This document shows, piece by piece, positions 12,001-55,320 of a DNA stretch of 64,000 bases. Each line of letters opens with the position of its first letter. Position 1 is the first letter of the stretch. This DNA is from Cololabis saira (lineage: Eukaryota > Chordata > Actinopteri > Beloniformes > Belonidae). Under the pieces are notes generated by a model. That model was not told the origin of the DNA. It saw only the letters and a program-made list of their open reading frames with translations, and searched no databases. The translations under genes were made by a program, and so were the position numbers. The stretch lies in NCBI RefSeq assembly GCF_033807715.1, contig NC_084599.1, positions 1,706,501 through 1,770,500 of the forward strand. The letters run 5' to 3'.

Positions 12001-13080
12001 ATGGGAGGACGACCTGAAGAAGTGAAGAAATGCTTAGAAGATGAGAAGTATCTCATTCTTCCCAATGGGCAAAGTGGATACTCCTCCAGGTGGGTAAATA
12101 TTGTTACTTATCAGTACTCGAGATGAGGGGGGATGGCATCCCCCCCTGAAATAAAAACGGTCCAAATCATCCCCCCTTTCCATCCCTTATGTCATTTCAT
12201 GAATTAATGTGGTTTTACTGCTATTTCAACATTTAGAGTCATCACCAGAAAAATAACATTTGACAATTTTCACCTGAAATAAGTAGAAAAATCTGCCAGT
12301 GGGACAAGATTTATCTTCTCATTACAAGCAATAACATCTTGTTCCACTGGCAGATTTTTGTACTTATTTCAAGTGAAAATCTACTTGAAACAGGTGAAAA
12401 TTGTTGTTTTTTCCAGTGATGAGTCTTCTTTTAAGTGTAATGAGATTTTTTTTTACTAAAATGAGACATTTTAAATAGAAATAAGACAAATATTCTTGTT
12501 AAGATTTAGAGTTTTTGCAGTGATCCATTTTACTTATCCTGTGAAGGACAGAGTCATATTGATAAGTTCAGAAAAGTGTTTTTTATTGTTGTGTTTTGAT
12601 GTATTTGATGTAAGCCCAGTGGATATTTAAAGCTTACAGAAGGCTGCATTTAACTGCTGCTATGTCATTCCTGCAGTATTTCTGCAGCTGTTTTGGTCAC
12701 TGCTATTATTTGTAATATATTATATTATTTGTAATCAGCACAAATTATCTGTCCCCATATGATAAAATCCACCATCCCCCCTGATTTTTTTTTACAACTC
12801 GAGTACTGCTTATAATCTATGAACTAATGTAACAGGTAGGCTACTTGTGAACCTTCATTAAGACAAACTGTAAGCTTCTTTTATATTTATTCTTTCAGGT
12901 CCAGCTGGCAGTGATGTGCCTGGGGCAGCAGAGCTGCAAGCTGGTTATCTGGACACCAACTGAGCACCTGGAGTTCCACATTTCATTTGACAAAGACTTC
13001 AGATACACACATGAAACACCTCCAGAACTTTTCACACATGCTTCCAACATTTGTAGATGAATTCAGTACAAAGAAGATTC
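12001..13080 (+). pseudogene. YqaJ-like nuclease relic, split and frameshifted
   Basis: Two coding-like pieces, 12001-12090 and 12900-13080, are separated by intron-like sequence in which another element has inserted. The second piece begins after a polypyrimidine-AG. It reads V-Q-L-A-V, then C-K-L-V-I-W-T-P, then I-S-F-D-K-D-F, matching the core strand-and-helix pattern of YqaJ/lambda-exonuclease-like proteins in eukaryotic transposons. After a frameshift it continues with M-L-P-T-F-V-D-E-F, the usual C-terminal helix. The N-terminal catalytic region is not recognisable. It is non-functional. Confidence 0.5.
12112..12808. mobile_element. Non-autonomous element with CAGTACTCGAG termini, copy 1
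   Basis: The ends are CAGTACTCGAG (left) and its complement CTCGAGTACTG (right). A 5-bp CTTAT flanks both sides and may be a target duplication. The interior carries an imperfect hairpin of about 60-bp arms (about 12264-12410) around the motif AATCTGCCAGTGG and its complement. The CAG start resembles hAT elements, but a 5-bp flank does not fit the 8-bp hAT duplication, so the class is left open. A second copy is at 14125-14865. Confidence 0.7.
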
Positions 13081-13671
13081 AGCTCTGCCCCTCTGTATAA
13101 AGCTAGGGGGAAAACAGTACAACAGACTTCATTTTTGCTTTCAGTTTTATTAAAAACAGAACCTGAAAGATCCCCTCCTGACATATTAGGACATACAATA
13201 TAGGGACATGAATCAAAACATTTTAACACAAAAATATTGTTTAACAAAAGCACATTACATTTGTGTCTTAAGTGAGAGAGATTCAGTTTACTGTCGGAGG
13301 ACTCTTTGGACTTTTATTTCCTCAAAAAAATAACAATTGCAGCTGGACCTCAGTTGTTTTCAGAAAATGTTAAATGAATGAAATATGTAAGTGCAGCTCT
13401 ACAAACTACATACAGCACTTAACCTGTTGAGAGTTATGTGTTAAAGATACTGTAAGTGTAAGTGTACCTCAATTGTTTTTAGAAAATGTTAAATGAATGA
13501 AATATGTAAGTATGTTTAAGTGCAATATTAAATGTCTTCTCACTTTTCTCTTGAAATAAACTCAGCTGGTAAATTCACTAAACCAGCACAAATTTTGAGC
13601 ATTTTGTCAATTTTGGGCACAAAGTTAATTTGGTCCTGTTTGAGAAAGAATCCTGTACACCTTCAGGTTCC
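13081..13671. other. Non-coding interior of the decayed transposon
   Basis: AT-rich sequence with a diverged tandem pair of about 105 bases: the stretch with GAAAATGTTAAATGAATGAA near 13364 recurs near 13482. No coding frame is seen. Confidence 0.5.
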
Positions 13672-13887
13672 TTATTCAACATGAATGCAGCCATGAGCAA
13701 TGCGGCGTGTGCGAGTGACCTCCTCACTGGTCAGCTGGCATCCTTTGCGCGTGAATGCTGGAATGATTAGCTTCACCCTACGCTCCTCCAGCAAGTCTCT
13801 AACTGTGAAACCACGGTCACCCATCACCTCATCTCCAGCACGTAAATAATAGAATAGGTGTGGTCCTCCATCCCTGGATCTGACCAC
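13672..13887 (-). pseudogene. DDE_Tnp_4-type transposase fragment
   Basis: A 71-codon - strand frame reads G-D-E-V-M-G-D-R-G-F near its middle, then I-I-P-A-F, Q-L-T-S-E-E-V, T-R-R-I-A and a final I-H-V-E. These are the second half of a DDE superfamily endonuclease: the D of G-D-R-G-F and the E of the H-V-E-R motif are catalytic positions in that family. The frame stops directly after that E, so the C-terminus is lost, and the N-terminal catalytic part is missing or decayed. Confidence 0.75.
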
Positions 13888-14124
13888 TGTGTTTGGGCAT
13901 CACAGGAAGCTTTGGTGTTGAGCACAGCTCCTCCTCCTGATCCATCTGGTCAGGCTCATCTGAGGGAGCAATACAGTACACAATTATTAAGATAAGATAT
14001 GATACATTAGGGTTTTCCGTACCATTATAACACCCCCAGCCCCCTCATCAAATGTACCTGGGGGAAGACCCACCTGCAACCACATCACCTAAGCCCTCCA
14101 GAAGTTTAGGAAAAAACCAGTACA

Positions 14125-14865
14125 TGTACTGGAGTTTGGGGGGGAGGGGGGGGGGGGGGGGGGTGAGGGGGGATGGCATCCCCCCCTGAAATAAAAACAG
14201 TCCAAATCATCCCCCCTGTAAAACTGCCATCCCCCCTTATGTCATTTCATCAATGAATGTGGTTTTACATTTAACATTCTGGTTAGAGTCATCACCACAA
14301 AAATGTGACAATTTTCACCTGTTTCAAGTAAATTTTCACTTGAAATAAGTAAGAAAATCTGCCAGTGGGACAAGATTTATCTTCTTATTACAAGTAAAAA
14401 AATCTTGTTGCACTGGCAGATTTTTCTACTTATTTTAAGTGAAAATCTACTTGAAACAGGTGAAAATTGTTGTTTTTCCAGTGATGAGTCTTGTTTTAAG
14501 TGTAATGAGATTTTTTTAACTAAAATGAGACATTTTAACTAGAAATAAGACAAATATTCTTGTTAACATTGAGTTTTTGCAGTGATCCATGTTACTTATC
14601 CTGTGAAGGACAGAGTCATATTGATAAGTTCAGAAAAGTGTTTTTTATTGTTGGTTTTGATGTATTTGATGTAAGCCCAGTGGATATTTAAAGCTTACAG
14701 AAGGCTGCATTTAACTGCTGCTATGTCATTCCTGCAGTATTTCTAGAGGATTTTTGGTTAGTGCTATTATTTGTAATATGTTATTTGTAATCAGCACAAA
14801 TTATCTGTCCCCATATGATAAAATCCACCATCCCCCCTGATTTCTTTTTTACAACTCGAGTACTG
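14125..14865. mobile_element. Non-autonomous element with CAGTACTCGAG termini, copy 2
   Basis: Same orientation and interior as copy 1 (12112-12808), with matching hairpin region and matching right end CTCGAGTACTG. The left end is degraded and overlaid by a G-run at about 14137-14165. Confidence 0.7.
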
Positions 14866-15073
14866 ATCACAGCTAAGATTTAAAATTTAATTAACAAAAA
14901 ACTTTTTTCTTATATACATGTCTGTAGTGAAACTATTGTATTTTTATTCTAATGCTGCCCTGCAGTCCGTGCCATAAACAGACTTTGTATTTTAACTGCA
15001 CAGAAAATAATAATAAATAATACTAAAGGTTGTCATTACCGGACAAATACTACAATGCTGTGTCCTCCATACA

Positions 15074-15394
15074 CCTGAAATCATACCTGATGTTCTCATG
15101 ACATTAACCTGAAATCATACCTGATGTTCTCATGACATTAACCTGAAATCATACCTGATATTCTCATGACATTAACCTGAAATCATACCTGATATTCTAA
15201 CCTGAAATCACACCTGATATTCTCATGACATTAACCTGAAATCATACCTGATATTCTAACCTGAAATCATACCTGATATTCTCATGACATTAACCCTGAA
15301 ATCACACCTGATATTCTCATGACATTAAACTGAAATCATACCTGATATTCTCATGACATTAACCTGAAATCATACCTGATATTCTCATGACATT
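15074..15394. repeat. 34-bp minisatellite, about nine units
   Basis: Tandem copies of a 34-base unit starting CCTGAAATCATACCTGAT and ending CATGACATTAA. Two units are shortened to about 25 bases. It lies inside the right half of the decayed transposon. Confidence 0.93.
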
Positions 15395-15731
15395 CCTGTC
15401 AATCCTCTGAGGATTCGGCGTCTCTCCTCCGGTGCTTTGTCGGATCTCAGCCACAAAGTATGATGCAGGTTTTCCTCCACAAAACGACGTACCCGAGCTC
15501 TGCAAGGGCATTTTAGTAAATGCTACGGTTGATAAATATGTTAAACATTAAATGTCAGAAAACAAAACCGTCACTTCTTTGCTAGATTGAAAGCAAATTG
15601 CTTTAAAATAAACCGCTGTTCATGCTCAGCTGCCATGGTTAGTCAATGGCGTTACGATACTTCCGGCGTCTAACTGGAAGTTACACCCATAACCGTTTCT
15701 ACAGTAGAGGCTCCAGGAATAAGGTGGATAG

Positions 15732-16844
15732 AGCTGTTGCTCTTACGTCGTACATCATAAAAGATCTGGAGGGACTATATAAAGGACCATAAAATTCAAC
15801 AAAGAACACAATTTAAATATGCGCACAGTACAATATGTATTTCCTTGATAATGTAGTGTCTTTCTTTCAATCTACCCATACCAGCGCATCCAGTATGCCA
15901 AGCTCAATCACAGAGTAATTTCATTTTTGTAAGAGCGTTTAAACTGATGGTATCCTGAGTTAAATATTCCAGCTGTGTTATGACCAACTAATATTACTTT
16001 CCATTTTGAGCATGATGTCATTTAATTTTTGTAAGAGAGCGTATAAATTGATAGTAACCTGAGCTAAATATTACAGTTATATTATTACTATTTACTGCAA
16101 CGTTTTTGTTCAACTTGCTGAAATTGTTTAAATTTTGTGGTCATAAATAAATGAATAACCAAATTACTGCCTGACTTGTTTGTGTTGGATCTAAAACTAT
16201 CTTGCTAGTATTTACATGTATGCATTTCTGTTAACAAAGGAAATCTTAATTCAAACACTGTACTCAAATCAAAGAAAAGCAAGTCTTGTTTATTCAACAC
16301 CAGGTCAACTGAGGATTTGTCTAATATAAAATGAAAACAAAAGAAATTGAACCTCAAATTATGAATAACAAAATGATGAAGAAAACTACATTTTGTCCAC
16401 GTTCTTCCCAAAAATGTCAATGATTTTTTTTCTCTCTCCGCCTCCTTTTCATCCAGCTCCCTCAGGCTCTTTTCTTGTCTTTAGTCTTGAAGAAAGTCCA
16501 AAACTTCATTTGTCCTTTTTTTGGTTTTCTTCCCTCCGTTTGTTGGTCGCTCCCTGTTTGTAAAGGAAATAGTAGGCCGTTGAAAAATCATCACGGGACA
16601 AAAGTTTCTGGATTTAAATCACCAGTGGGCTATGTTATGTATGTATACTTACAGGTGAACTTCTTTCGCCTCGCAGTCGCACATGAATTCTTTTCCTCCG
16701 CCTGTTTACATTCTCCCTGGTAACCTCCTTTTATGTCACAACGCAATGAACTGTGGGTAATTCCCTTTCCAAAAGTCTGTGGAGATGCAGACTTACGGTA
16801 AGTGAGCAGTAAGGTCTCAAAATGTCTGCCGGGAGCCCTCGCGC
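15732..16844. other. Intergenic sequence, no recognised feature
   Basis: AT-rich DNA with short frames only. A TTTTGTAAGAG motif with similar surroundings occurs near 15925 and 16024, suggesting a small old duplication. No gene is supported. Confidence 0.5.
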
Positions 16845-17630
16845 ACTTAACGACTTTAGGAATGGGACAGCCCTGAACCCTTAACGACTTTAGGAATGGA
16901 ACAGCCCTGAACACTTAACGACTTTAGGAATGGGACAGCCCTGAACCCTTAACGACTTTAGGAATGGGACAGCCCTGAACCCTTAACGACTTTAGGAATG
17001 GGACAGCCCTGAACCCTTAACGACTTTAGGAATGGGACAGCCCTGAACCCTTAACGACTTTAGGAATGGGACAGTCCTGAACCCTTAACGACTTTAGGAA
17101 TGGGACAGCCCTGAACCCTTAACCACTTTAGGAATGGGACAGCCCTGGACCCTTAACGACTTTAGGAATGGGACAGCCCTGAACCCTTAACGACTTTAGG
17201 AATGGGACAGCCCTAAACCCTTAACGACTTTAGGAATGGGACAACCCTGAATCCTTGACGACTTTAGGAATGGGACAACCCTGAACCCTTAACGACTTTA
17301 GGAATGGGACAGTCCTAAAGCCCTAACGACTTTAGGAATGGGACAGCCCTGAACCCTTAACGACTTCAGGAATGGGACAGCCCTGAACCCTTAACGACTT
17401 TAGGAATGGGACAGCCCTGAACCCTTAACGACTTTAGGAATGGGACAGCCCTGAACCCTTAACGACTTTAGGAATGGGACAGCCCTGAACCCTTTACGAC
17501 TTTAGGAATGGGACAGCCCTGAACCCTTAACAACTTTAGGAATGGGACAGCCCTGAACCCTTAACGACTTTAGGAATGGGACAGCCCTGAACCCTTAACG
17601 ACTTTAGGAATGGGACAGCCCTGAACCCTT
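16845..17630. repeat. 34-bp minisatellite, about 23 units
   Basis: Tandem copies of CTTAACGACTTTAGGAATGG plus GACAGCCCTGAACC. Units are nearly identical, with scattered single-base variants, and contain no variable spacers. Same period as the 15074-15394 array but unrelated in sequence. Confidence 0.96.
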
Positions 17631-17689
17631 ACGCAGGTCGCGGGAGCGTGTGTGAGTCTGTGAGGGGGGAGATTGGAATTCAGGGCTAG

Positions 17690-18080
17690 TCAGTTGTGCA
17701 CCTCAGCATCATGGGGCGTTTGGGCCCTCTCACACCCCTCCACTGAGGCCGGCCCACCACAGGTTGATCCAGCCTGGGTTTGTGTCCCAGGGTTAGTCCC
17801 CCTAGCAGCCCAGATGGGGTCAATGGCTCGTCCTCTCTGCAGTGTTTGCCAGCTCTTTGATGGTCTTCCTGTACTCCTGTCCCCTGATTCCAACTTCCCT
17901 AAGGAGCTTTGCTGTTGTGCTGGCTACAAAGCCCCTACACCTTTACCTTCCAGCCTCTGTCCTCTGCCTCGGCTGCTAGGTTGGCATACTGCAGTTTTTT
18001 CTGCTCAAGCGTTTCCTTGATGGCATCCTCCCAAGGAACCGTTAGTTCAATGATGTAGGCTAGCTGGCGGGAGTTAGACA
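17690..18080 (-). pseudogene. Retroelement ORF relic
   Basis: On the - strand a frame near 18055 reads I-I-E-L-T-V-P-W-E-D-A, then a charged stretch ending L-A-A-E-A-E-D-R-G-W. A second frame after a stop (17893-17690) appears to continue it. I recall this block from the C-terminal half of fish retrotransposon polyproteins with a reverse transcriptase. Stops and frameshifts show it is dead. The exact family is uncertain. Confidence 0.45.
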
Positions 18081-18417
18081 ATATACATATACAACATAAT
18101 GATGAGTGTTTTTGGCCGTGTCCGTGTTTCAAAATAGTAGGGATCTTAAGGGATTGGTGATGGGTGGACCCAAAGGCAAACACAAGGCTGAAGACTTAAC
18201 GGGACTTAACAGGATTTATTTAGGTAGAGGGGTAGTGGAGATAGCAGGAAGCCAAGGGTGTATCCGGGGTCCAGGTCAAAGGGCAGAGGGGAGAATCTAG
18301 GGGGGTCCAGGGTCGAAAGTGGGCTGCTGAGCTGGCTAGGGCAAAGGCTGACCGGTAAGGAGCAACCAAGCAGGCTTCTGTGTTCCATCCACAAGAGGGA
18401 AGGATCTGGCCAGATTA
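18081..18417. other. Probable dispersed repeat sequence interrupted by the pogo-like element
   Basis: The composition and the phrase GACTTAACGGGACTTAACAG resemble fish interspersed repeats. The sequence after the pogo-like element (19865-20000) could be its other half. No gene is seen. Confidence 0.3.
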
Positions 18418-19864
18418 CCGTATTTTCGCGACCATAAGGCGCACATACATTTTTTTTTTTTTTTTTTTTTTTAAATGTGCCGGGCGCCTTATGAAACGGT
18501 GCGCCGTGTCTATTACCTGAATTACGGTAATGTAAGGCCGGCCACCATGAGAACGGTAAAAAGAGAAGGGGGCGGGTGAAGCCTTGAGTTGCGGACGTGA
18601 ATGAGACCATCCACTGAGCTGTTTAATGCGGAAACAGATGATGAAGACTTTTAAGGATTTGCTTGATGTGTAAAGTGAAATAAAATACAATTAAACTAAG
18701 TTTTGCTCCCACTCTATTTTTAAATAAGCACACTTGTGTGTGTGTTCTGCAGCGCGCGTGTGTTTTGCATGTCGGGAACCGAGGAAGCACCTGCCGTGGG
18801 GTTGCGGGGTCCGATCGCCGCATCCCCGGGGCAGATCCGGCTGAAATGCCGGTGCTCTTTCCCCGGGAGCCCCTGCTACCAGTCCAGGCGGGCTCCTCCG
18901 GTCCCGGCCGGTCGGAACCGGTCACTTTCCCCGGTTAAAGCCGCGGTGATGCGCGCTGCTCCAGCCCGACTTCCTGGTTCCCAAAACGGGATCCGATGGA
19001 ATTATCCTGGTTCCCGCCCGCTTTGGGAGCAGGGATTTCTGGGGTACGTCCCAGGTCTGATCAGCTTCACCCTCTGAGATTTTCAGCGAAATCTGTCGGT
19101 TACAAACCCGGTACCGGATCCCCGACATGTGCGTGTGTGCATTTATGTGGTGCTTGCCTGCCACGCTGATGGACAGAAACTGTATGGTGATTTTTAAAAG
19201 AAAAACTTTGCATAAGACGTTTCCAGCCGGAGTCATTATAAGGGCAGATGAAAAGGGGTGGCTGGATGAAGGGATGATGATCAAGTGGCTGAGACAGTGG
19301 CGCAGCTGAATTAGCGGAGCGGAGCTCCTGTGGATACAACCCGGTACCGACATGCGCGTGTGTGTGAGCGGGACCCGGGACCCGGGACCGCCGCGGTCGG
19401 GATCCGCAGCACAACGGGGTATGAAAAGTTTATTTACTCTTGTGCTTGCCTGCCACGCTGATGGACAGAAACTGCCAGCTATGGTGATTTTTAAAAGAAA
19501 AGCGTTGCCTAAACAGACTTTTCCAGCCAGAGTGAAATGAAAAGGGCTGGTGGCTGAATCAGGTTTATGTGCGGCGACCCGTGGTTTTTTTAAATTCTTT
19601 AATGCGGAAACAGAAGATGAACCTTTGAAGGGTTTGATTGATGTGAAAAGTGAAATAAAATATCAAACTAAGTTTTGCTCCTGCTCTACTTTTAAATAAG
19701 CACTCTTGTGTGTGTGTTTTGCAGCGCACGTGTGTGCAGCTCCGTGTCTGTAGACGGCGCCTTTTGGGTCGGTGCGCTGTATGTGTGTTTTAAAACCAAA
19801 AATGACACACAAAACTGAGGGTGCGCCTTTTCACAGGGTGCGCCGTATGGTCGTGAAAATACGG
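18418..19864. mobile_element. pogo/Tigger-like DNA transposon relic, copy 1
   Basis: Inverted ends, CCGTATTTTCGCGACC on the left and its near complement ending in TACGG on the right, are each flanked by the dinucleotide TA, the target duplication of the Tc1/mariner superfamily. Inside, + strand pieces read M-V-I-F-K-R-K-T-L and F-P-A-G-V-I-I-R-A-D-E-K-G-W, typical of pogo-type DDE transposases. Further pieces read F-N-A-E-T-E-D-E, an acidic C-terminal tail. Two internal direct duplications (about 130 bp and about 100 bp) scramble the order, and no long frame survives. Sister copy at 28328-29680. Confidence 0.8.
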
Positions 19865-20287
19865 TAGCAGCCAGCAGCAGGTGTGATGCTGACAGACTTC
19901 CACTGACCCGCCCAGCCTGAACAGCCAGCAACCAGGGACCAAAAACCCAACAGAAAACACAACCACCACTAGGGAATACAGGAAGGTGTGTATTCATTAT
20001 TTCCTAGGAGAAAGAGACTGCAGCACTCTGGAGGATGGAAATGTAACGTGTAGGCTGTTCAAAAGAGTCTCCAAATGCATTCTTTAGGGGGGCTGTTGTT
20101 TTGAGAAGGTTGCGTTTTCCTCTGGAGCAGTGGGAAGTTAAAAAAAAGCATGTAGCAGTGGCCAGAACCCCTCTAGGGGAAGTGAGGTTGCTAAATAACA
20201 TGATGAGTAATAAAGAAAGAATGGACAAATAATGTGTTTTCACCGGTTCTGTGGATTGGAATTTATTTTTTCTCAGGCTAAAAACAA
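19865..20287. other. Unassigned sequence between mobile elements
   Basis: No coding frame or clear repeat boundary. The first ~130 bases may belong to the repeat split by the pogo-like insertion. Confidence 0.4.
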
Positions 20288-20300
20288 CATCTCACTTGGA

Positions 20301-20622
20301 CTGTCATTAGACAACAGTTGAGAATAATGTAATAACAACATGACCTGTTGTGTTGGTCACATGCTTCTTATTTTATTTTACTTATTCTTCTTTTAGAGCT
20401 GGACCTGAACTGTCGCTAGAGTCACCATCATTCTTAAAGTTTATCTGTACCAACCCTTCCCCCCAACCCCTTGTTTTTTGTTTTTTTTTTTGTGTTATTG
20501 TAATGTTTCTTTTTTTTTTGATTATGTGAAATGTGGTGTTGTTAACCTTTTTTTATTTATTTCCCTGTCTTCATTTTGAAAAATTAAAATTATAAATAAT
20601 AATAATAATAATAAAAAAAACC
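20301..20622 (+). mobile_element. Small retroposed insert with A-rich tail and 13-bp target duplication
   Basis: Flanked by CATCTCACTTGGA at 20288-20300 and again at 20623-20635. The insert ends in an AAT-rich tail followed by eight A. The body is T-rich and non-coding and looks like the 3' untranslated end of a LINE, but no family can be named. Confidence 0.7.
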
Positions 20623-20635
20623 CATCTCACTTGGA

Positions 20636-23600
20636 AACTAAATAAGACTTCTGAAACCCCCGCTAGAGTTTACTAGCAATTATATATTACTATATATATA
20701 GTAATTATATATTGTTAATTACTATGTTAATAACTATTAAGTAGTAATTATTATTATTATAATCAGGGTGAAGCTGCTTGAATCCTATTATCTTTGTAAG
20801 AATTATTCTTATTCCTATTCTTATTCTGGTTTCCACCGAGCAGTTGGGCAGAAAACCTGTAAATCTTATATACCAAACTTGATACTTAGATTCAAAGCAC
20901 GGATTCTTGCAAATTGTTATGACATCTGCAGACATCATAAAGATAATTTTCATTTTGGCAAATCATTTGAAAACAACATGGAGTAGAAGCAAATAAAAAC
21001 GTTTTCTCTGAACCCGTGGAAGAGCCTCAGTCTTAATGGCCCAACATTTCTCAAGTTTGAAAAAAATGAAATGAAATGAAAGTGAAAAAGAAAATGAACT
21101 GGTCCATGATTTTGTTCATCGGTTTTTCATAAACCTGATATAATTCATAAACACCATGCTGATGAAAAGTTGTTAAAAGAATTAGATTTTTGTAAAAAAA
21201 AAACAAACCTCAAAGTTACGCACCAATAAAATGTATAGATGTGGCCCAAAGCCCTTGAAGTTTTAGCTCTTTGGCCAGCTTCCTTGCAGCCTCATTGTAA
21301 GTTTCCATCTGTTTGCAGGATCCCAAGGTACTTGTAACTATTCTGAACATCCAAAATGTGGCCTTCCGGGGCACAGATTGGTTTGTCTTTATCTTAGTCT
21401 TTTGTCAACTGCCCTGCCAGGTGGTACTCACACACATCCACACACATGCACACCAATGCACACACACGTGCACACAAGCAATATTAAATCAATTAATTTT
21501 TGACATAGCAAGTAATCATCGCTGGGGAGAAGAAGGACCACTCCTTTGTTTGGTAACGTGGGACTGTTAGGTGAATATTTATGTGCAATCTGTAACATGA
21601 AATCCTGTCCACCTTAAATTGCAGCATTGCACATCTACACCGTATGTAACAAACAAACGCTAGTACTGGTTTAATGTGAGACACGAATGGTACAACATGA
21701 TCATGAATCTTTCATAACAGATGTAGCAGAGCTGCATGTGTGGAGATGGACACACGCTTGTCCACAACTGGATCTGGCTTGTTGGAACAGAAACCCGGAA
21801 ACACATGTTTATCATAGTCTGATGCCGTTTTTATGGAATCGTAACCCACTTTTTTACTGATCACGTACACAACTAATCTCTTCTGTATTATTTCAGAACA
21901 GCTGTTGAACATAGGTAAGTTTATGTTTTATGGAATTACGTTTCAACAGTTTGCACACACTGGTTTAAGAATCAGTGTCCTGGAGGATCAAGATTGTACT
22001 AAAGGCATTAGGTTTGTTTAAAGATGTTGCTAGCACCTTGGTTATAAATCCTGGTTTAGCTGTGTCTGCTCCTGTCAAATCCAGAGCAATATCTCTACAA
22101 ATTCGTTACACATTTGTCACAGACGCTTGTCTGGAAACATATACTGCAGGAAAGAGGGAGAAAAACAGTGCCGGGAAAGTAATGTGAGAAAAAAAAGAAA
22201 GAATTTGTGTTTTGGCTCTCAGTCAGGCTGGAGTTGACTCTCCTACTCACTCCCTTCCTTCTCACTCTTGCCTGCTTCTCTTCGTCTTAACTTTCTCCCT
22301 CACATCTGGAGGATATCTGGTGTGGCTGGGACTCTTCGCCTGCTATGGGACAGCCTATGTTTGGACTGTTCATCAGACTGAAGCGCCTGCCAGCGAATGT
22401 TCTACTGACGTGGTAAAGTAGTAGACCAAAATGTAGCTTTTTGCAAATGGAAATGCTGTATGTTTATGTGTTAAGCTGCTTGGTTTATTATGTTGTGTTG
22501 AGCATGGGCTGAGTTTTAAGTTTTACCATCATCCATCCCTGCATGACAAAACTATGTACTTAGATAAATCAGTCACCGTGATAGTCCTGTAAAATCACCC
22601 AGCTTACCAGAAATAAGAAGTATTTGTGTGTATAAAAAAAAAATTATTTTCAGGCTTGTCAGATATGGAGCACCTCAAGAGTGTTGTTGAAACAGAGATG
22701 TTGTTGAGCTTCTCTCTAATGCCTGAATGCTATAGGCATTTTATGGGTTTGGCACTGTGCACACGTGTGTGCATTTGAGCACATGCTTATACTGGCATTT
22801 TGAATTTTTCATGTACAACAAAAAGCAGAAAGGAAACTCCTGATTGATGGTTGTCATGTGGCCTGAATGCCTGTTTGAGGGATCAACATTTGCTGTAGAT
22901 GAAAAAACAATGTTTTTGTCACATCAATCAAACCGTAATAGGCTACTGTCTTAGTCGTTAAAAAATGTTGGCATTTAAGATTCACTTTTGACCTATGGTA
23001 AGTTGTTACTTTTTGTAAACATTTGGATGTAAAGGTTGGCTAATAATACTGTATATCAAGCTAAAATGAGCAACATATATTTTCTCTTTTTCAAATTAGC
23101 GTTAGCAGTTTGCAGAGGAAGGAAATATCTGTCGCAGCGCTAATTGTCGGTATCTAAACTACGCCATTAATACTGAGTTGACTATGAAGTTGCATATAAA
23201 AAACATTATTATCCCTCTCCAGGTCAGTAGAAGGCTCTGAAAATGTGCATGGCTTCTTCTGGATGTACTTTATGAAGAGGCAACCTCTTTTTTTCTTTTT
23301 TTTTCTAGGAATATACTTCCTATACTAACAACATTGTTAATAGTCAAAATGTTAAATGTTGCAGATTTAATTTACCTAAAAACAAAGAAACAAACTGGTG
23401 TGTACCAGATTTAAGTTAAACATCAAATGCTGTGTTGTTTTTTGGGGAAACTACACAAGATTCCAGATCCAATCATTTATTGCCATGTCGACAAAGGAAA
23501 CTTGTTGCATTGTGCTTTTTGCAGTAAAGTAAAGGGACTCAACCATCACACACACATACAATTAAATAACTACACAGAAATAAATACATCCACACAATGA

Positions 23601-23916
23601 TACGTGCAGTCAATGGTAGTAGTGTGGCTTGAGTTCAAACGTATGAGTGCACAGTAGCGGGGTTAGTAGCACATGATTTACCACATGATGATGATGATTC
23701 TTTTGTGCACCAGCTTCAGTAGGACACAGTCTGTCTCCACACTCAGGTATTTATGAACTAGTGGACAAAATGATGACACTTTACAGTACACAATATGTGT
23801 CTCTCACCAAATATAATGAAAAACAGAGTCAAGAAAGTGTTCTAAACATAACACTGTATGACTAGATGGTTAACTTGCCATCCATGTGCTTTTGCAGCAG
23901 GACAGGAGGTGTGCAC
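20636..23916. other. Upstream region of podn; promoter and 5' UTR exon not resolved
   Basis: Holds an AT palindrome near 20680-20755, a CA-rich stretch near 21430-21475 and otherwise unique DNA. The first podn coding exon has an acceptor-like TTTTGCAG at 23890-23897, so at least one non-coding exon should lie upstream. Candidate donors are ATAG-GTAAGT near 21914 and CGTG-GTAAAG near 22413. The second follows a GC-richer, pyrimidine-rich stretch (22210-22412) that could be a transcribed leader. Neither is proven. Confidence 0.35.

Positions 23917-55320
<31,404 letters not shown>

Larger units (their letters stand above)
11792..15731. mobile_element. Decayed DNA transposon, probably ISL2EU-like, with two gene relics
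   Basis: The ends are 17-base perfect inverted repeats: CTATCCACCTTATTCCT at 11792-11808 and its complement at 15715-15731. A looser match continues inward for about 50 bases. Between them lie a YqaJ-type nuclease relic on the + strand (12001-13080) and a DDE_Tnp_4-type transposase relic on the - strand (13672-13887), so the two genes converge. As I recall, ISL2EU-type elements encode exactly this pair, which is why I favour that class. No clear target-site duplication is visible. Two copies of another element (12112-12808 and 14125-14865) and a 34-bp array (15074-15394) have accumulated inside. Confidence 0.6.

Noticed and set aside
16845..17630. CRISPR-like regular array
   Set aside because: Units are contiguous and near identical with no unique spacers. 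The same holds for the Tc1-derived 37/40-bp and the 32-bp arrays. The genome is eukaryotic.
20768..20986. 72-codon + strand frame
   Set aside because: AT-rich chance frame beside an AT palindrome with no family resemblance.
23866..23916. Earlier in-frame ATGs at 23866 and 23884 as the podn start
   Set aside because: They precede a good splice acceptor (TTTTGCAG) and would place 17 residues before the signal peptide; the ATG at 23917 directly precedes the hydrophobic core.
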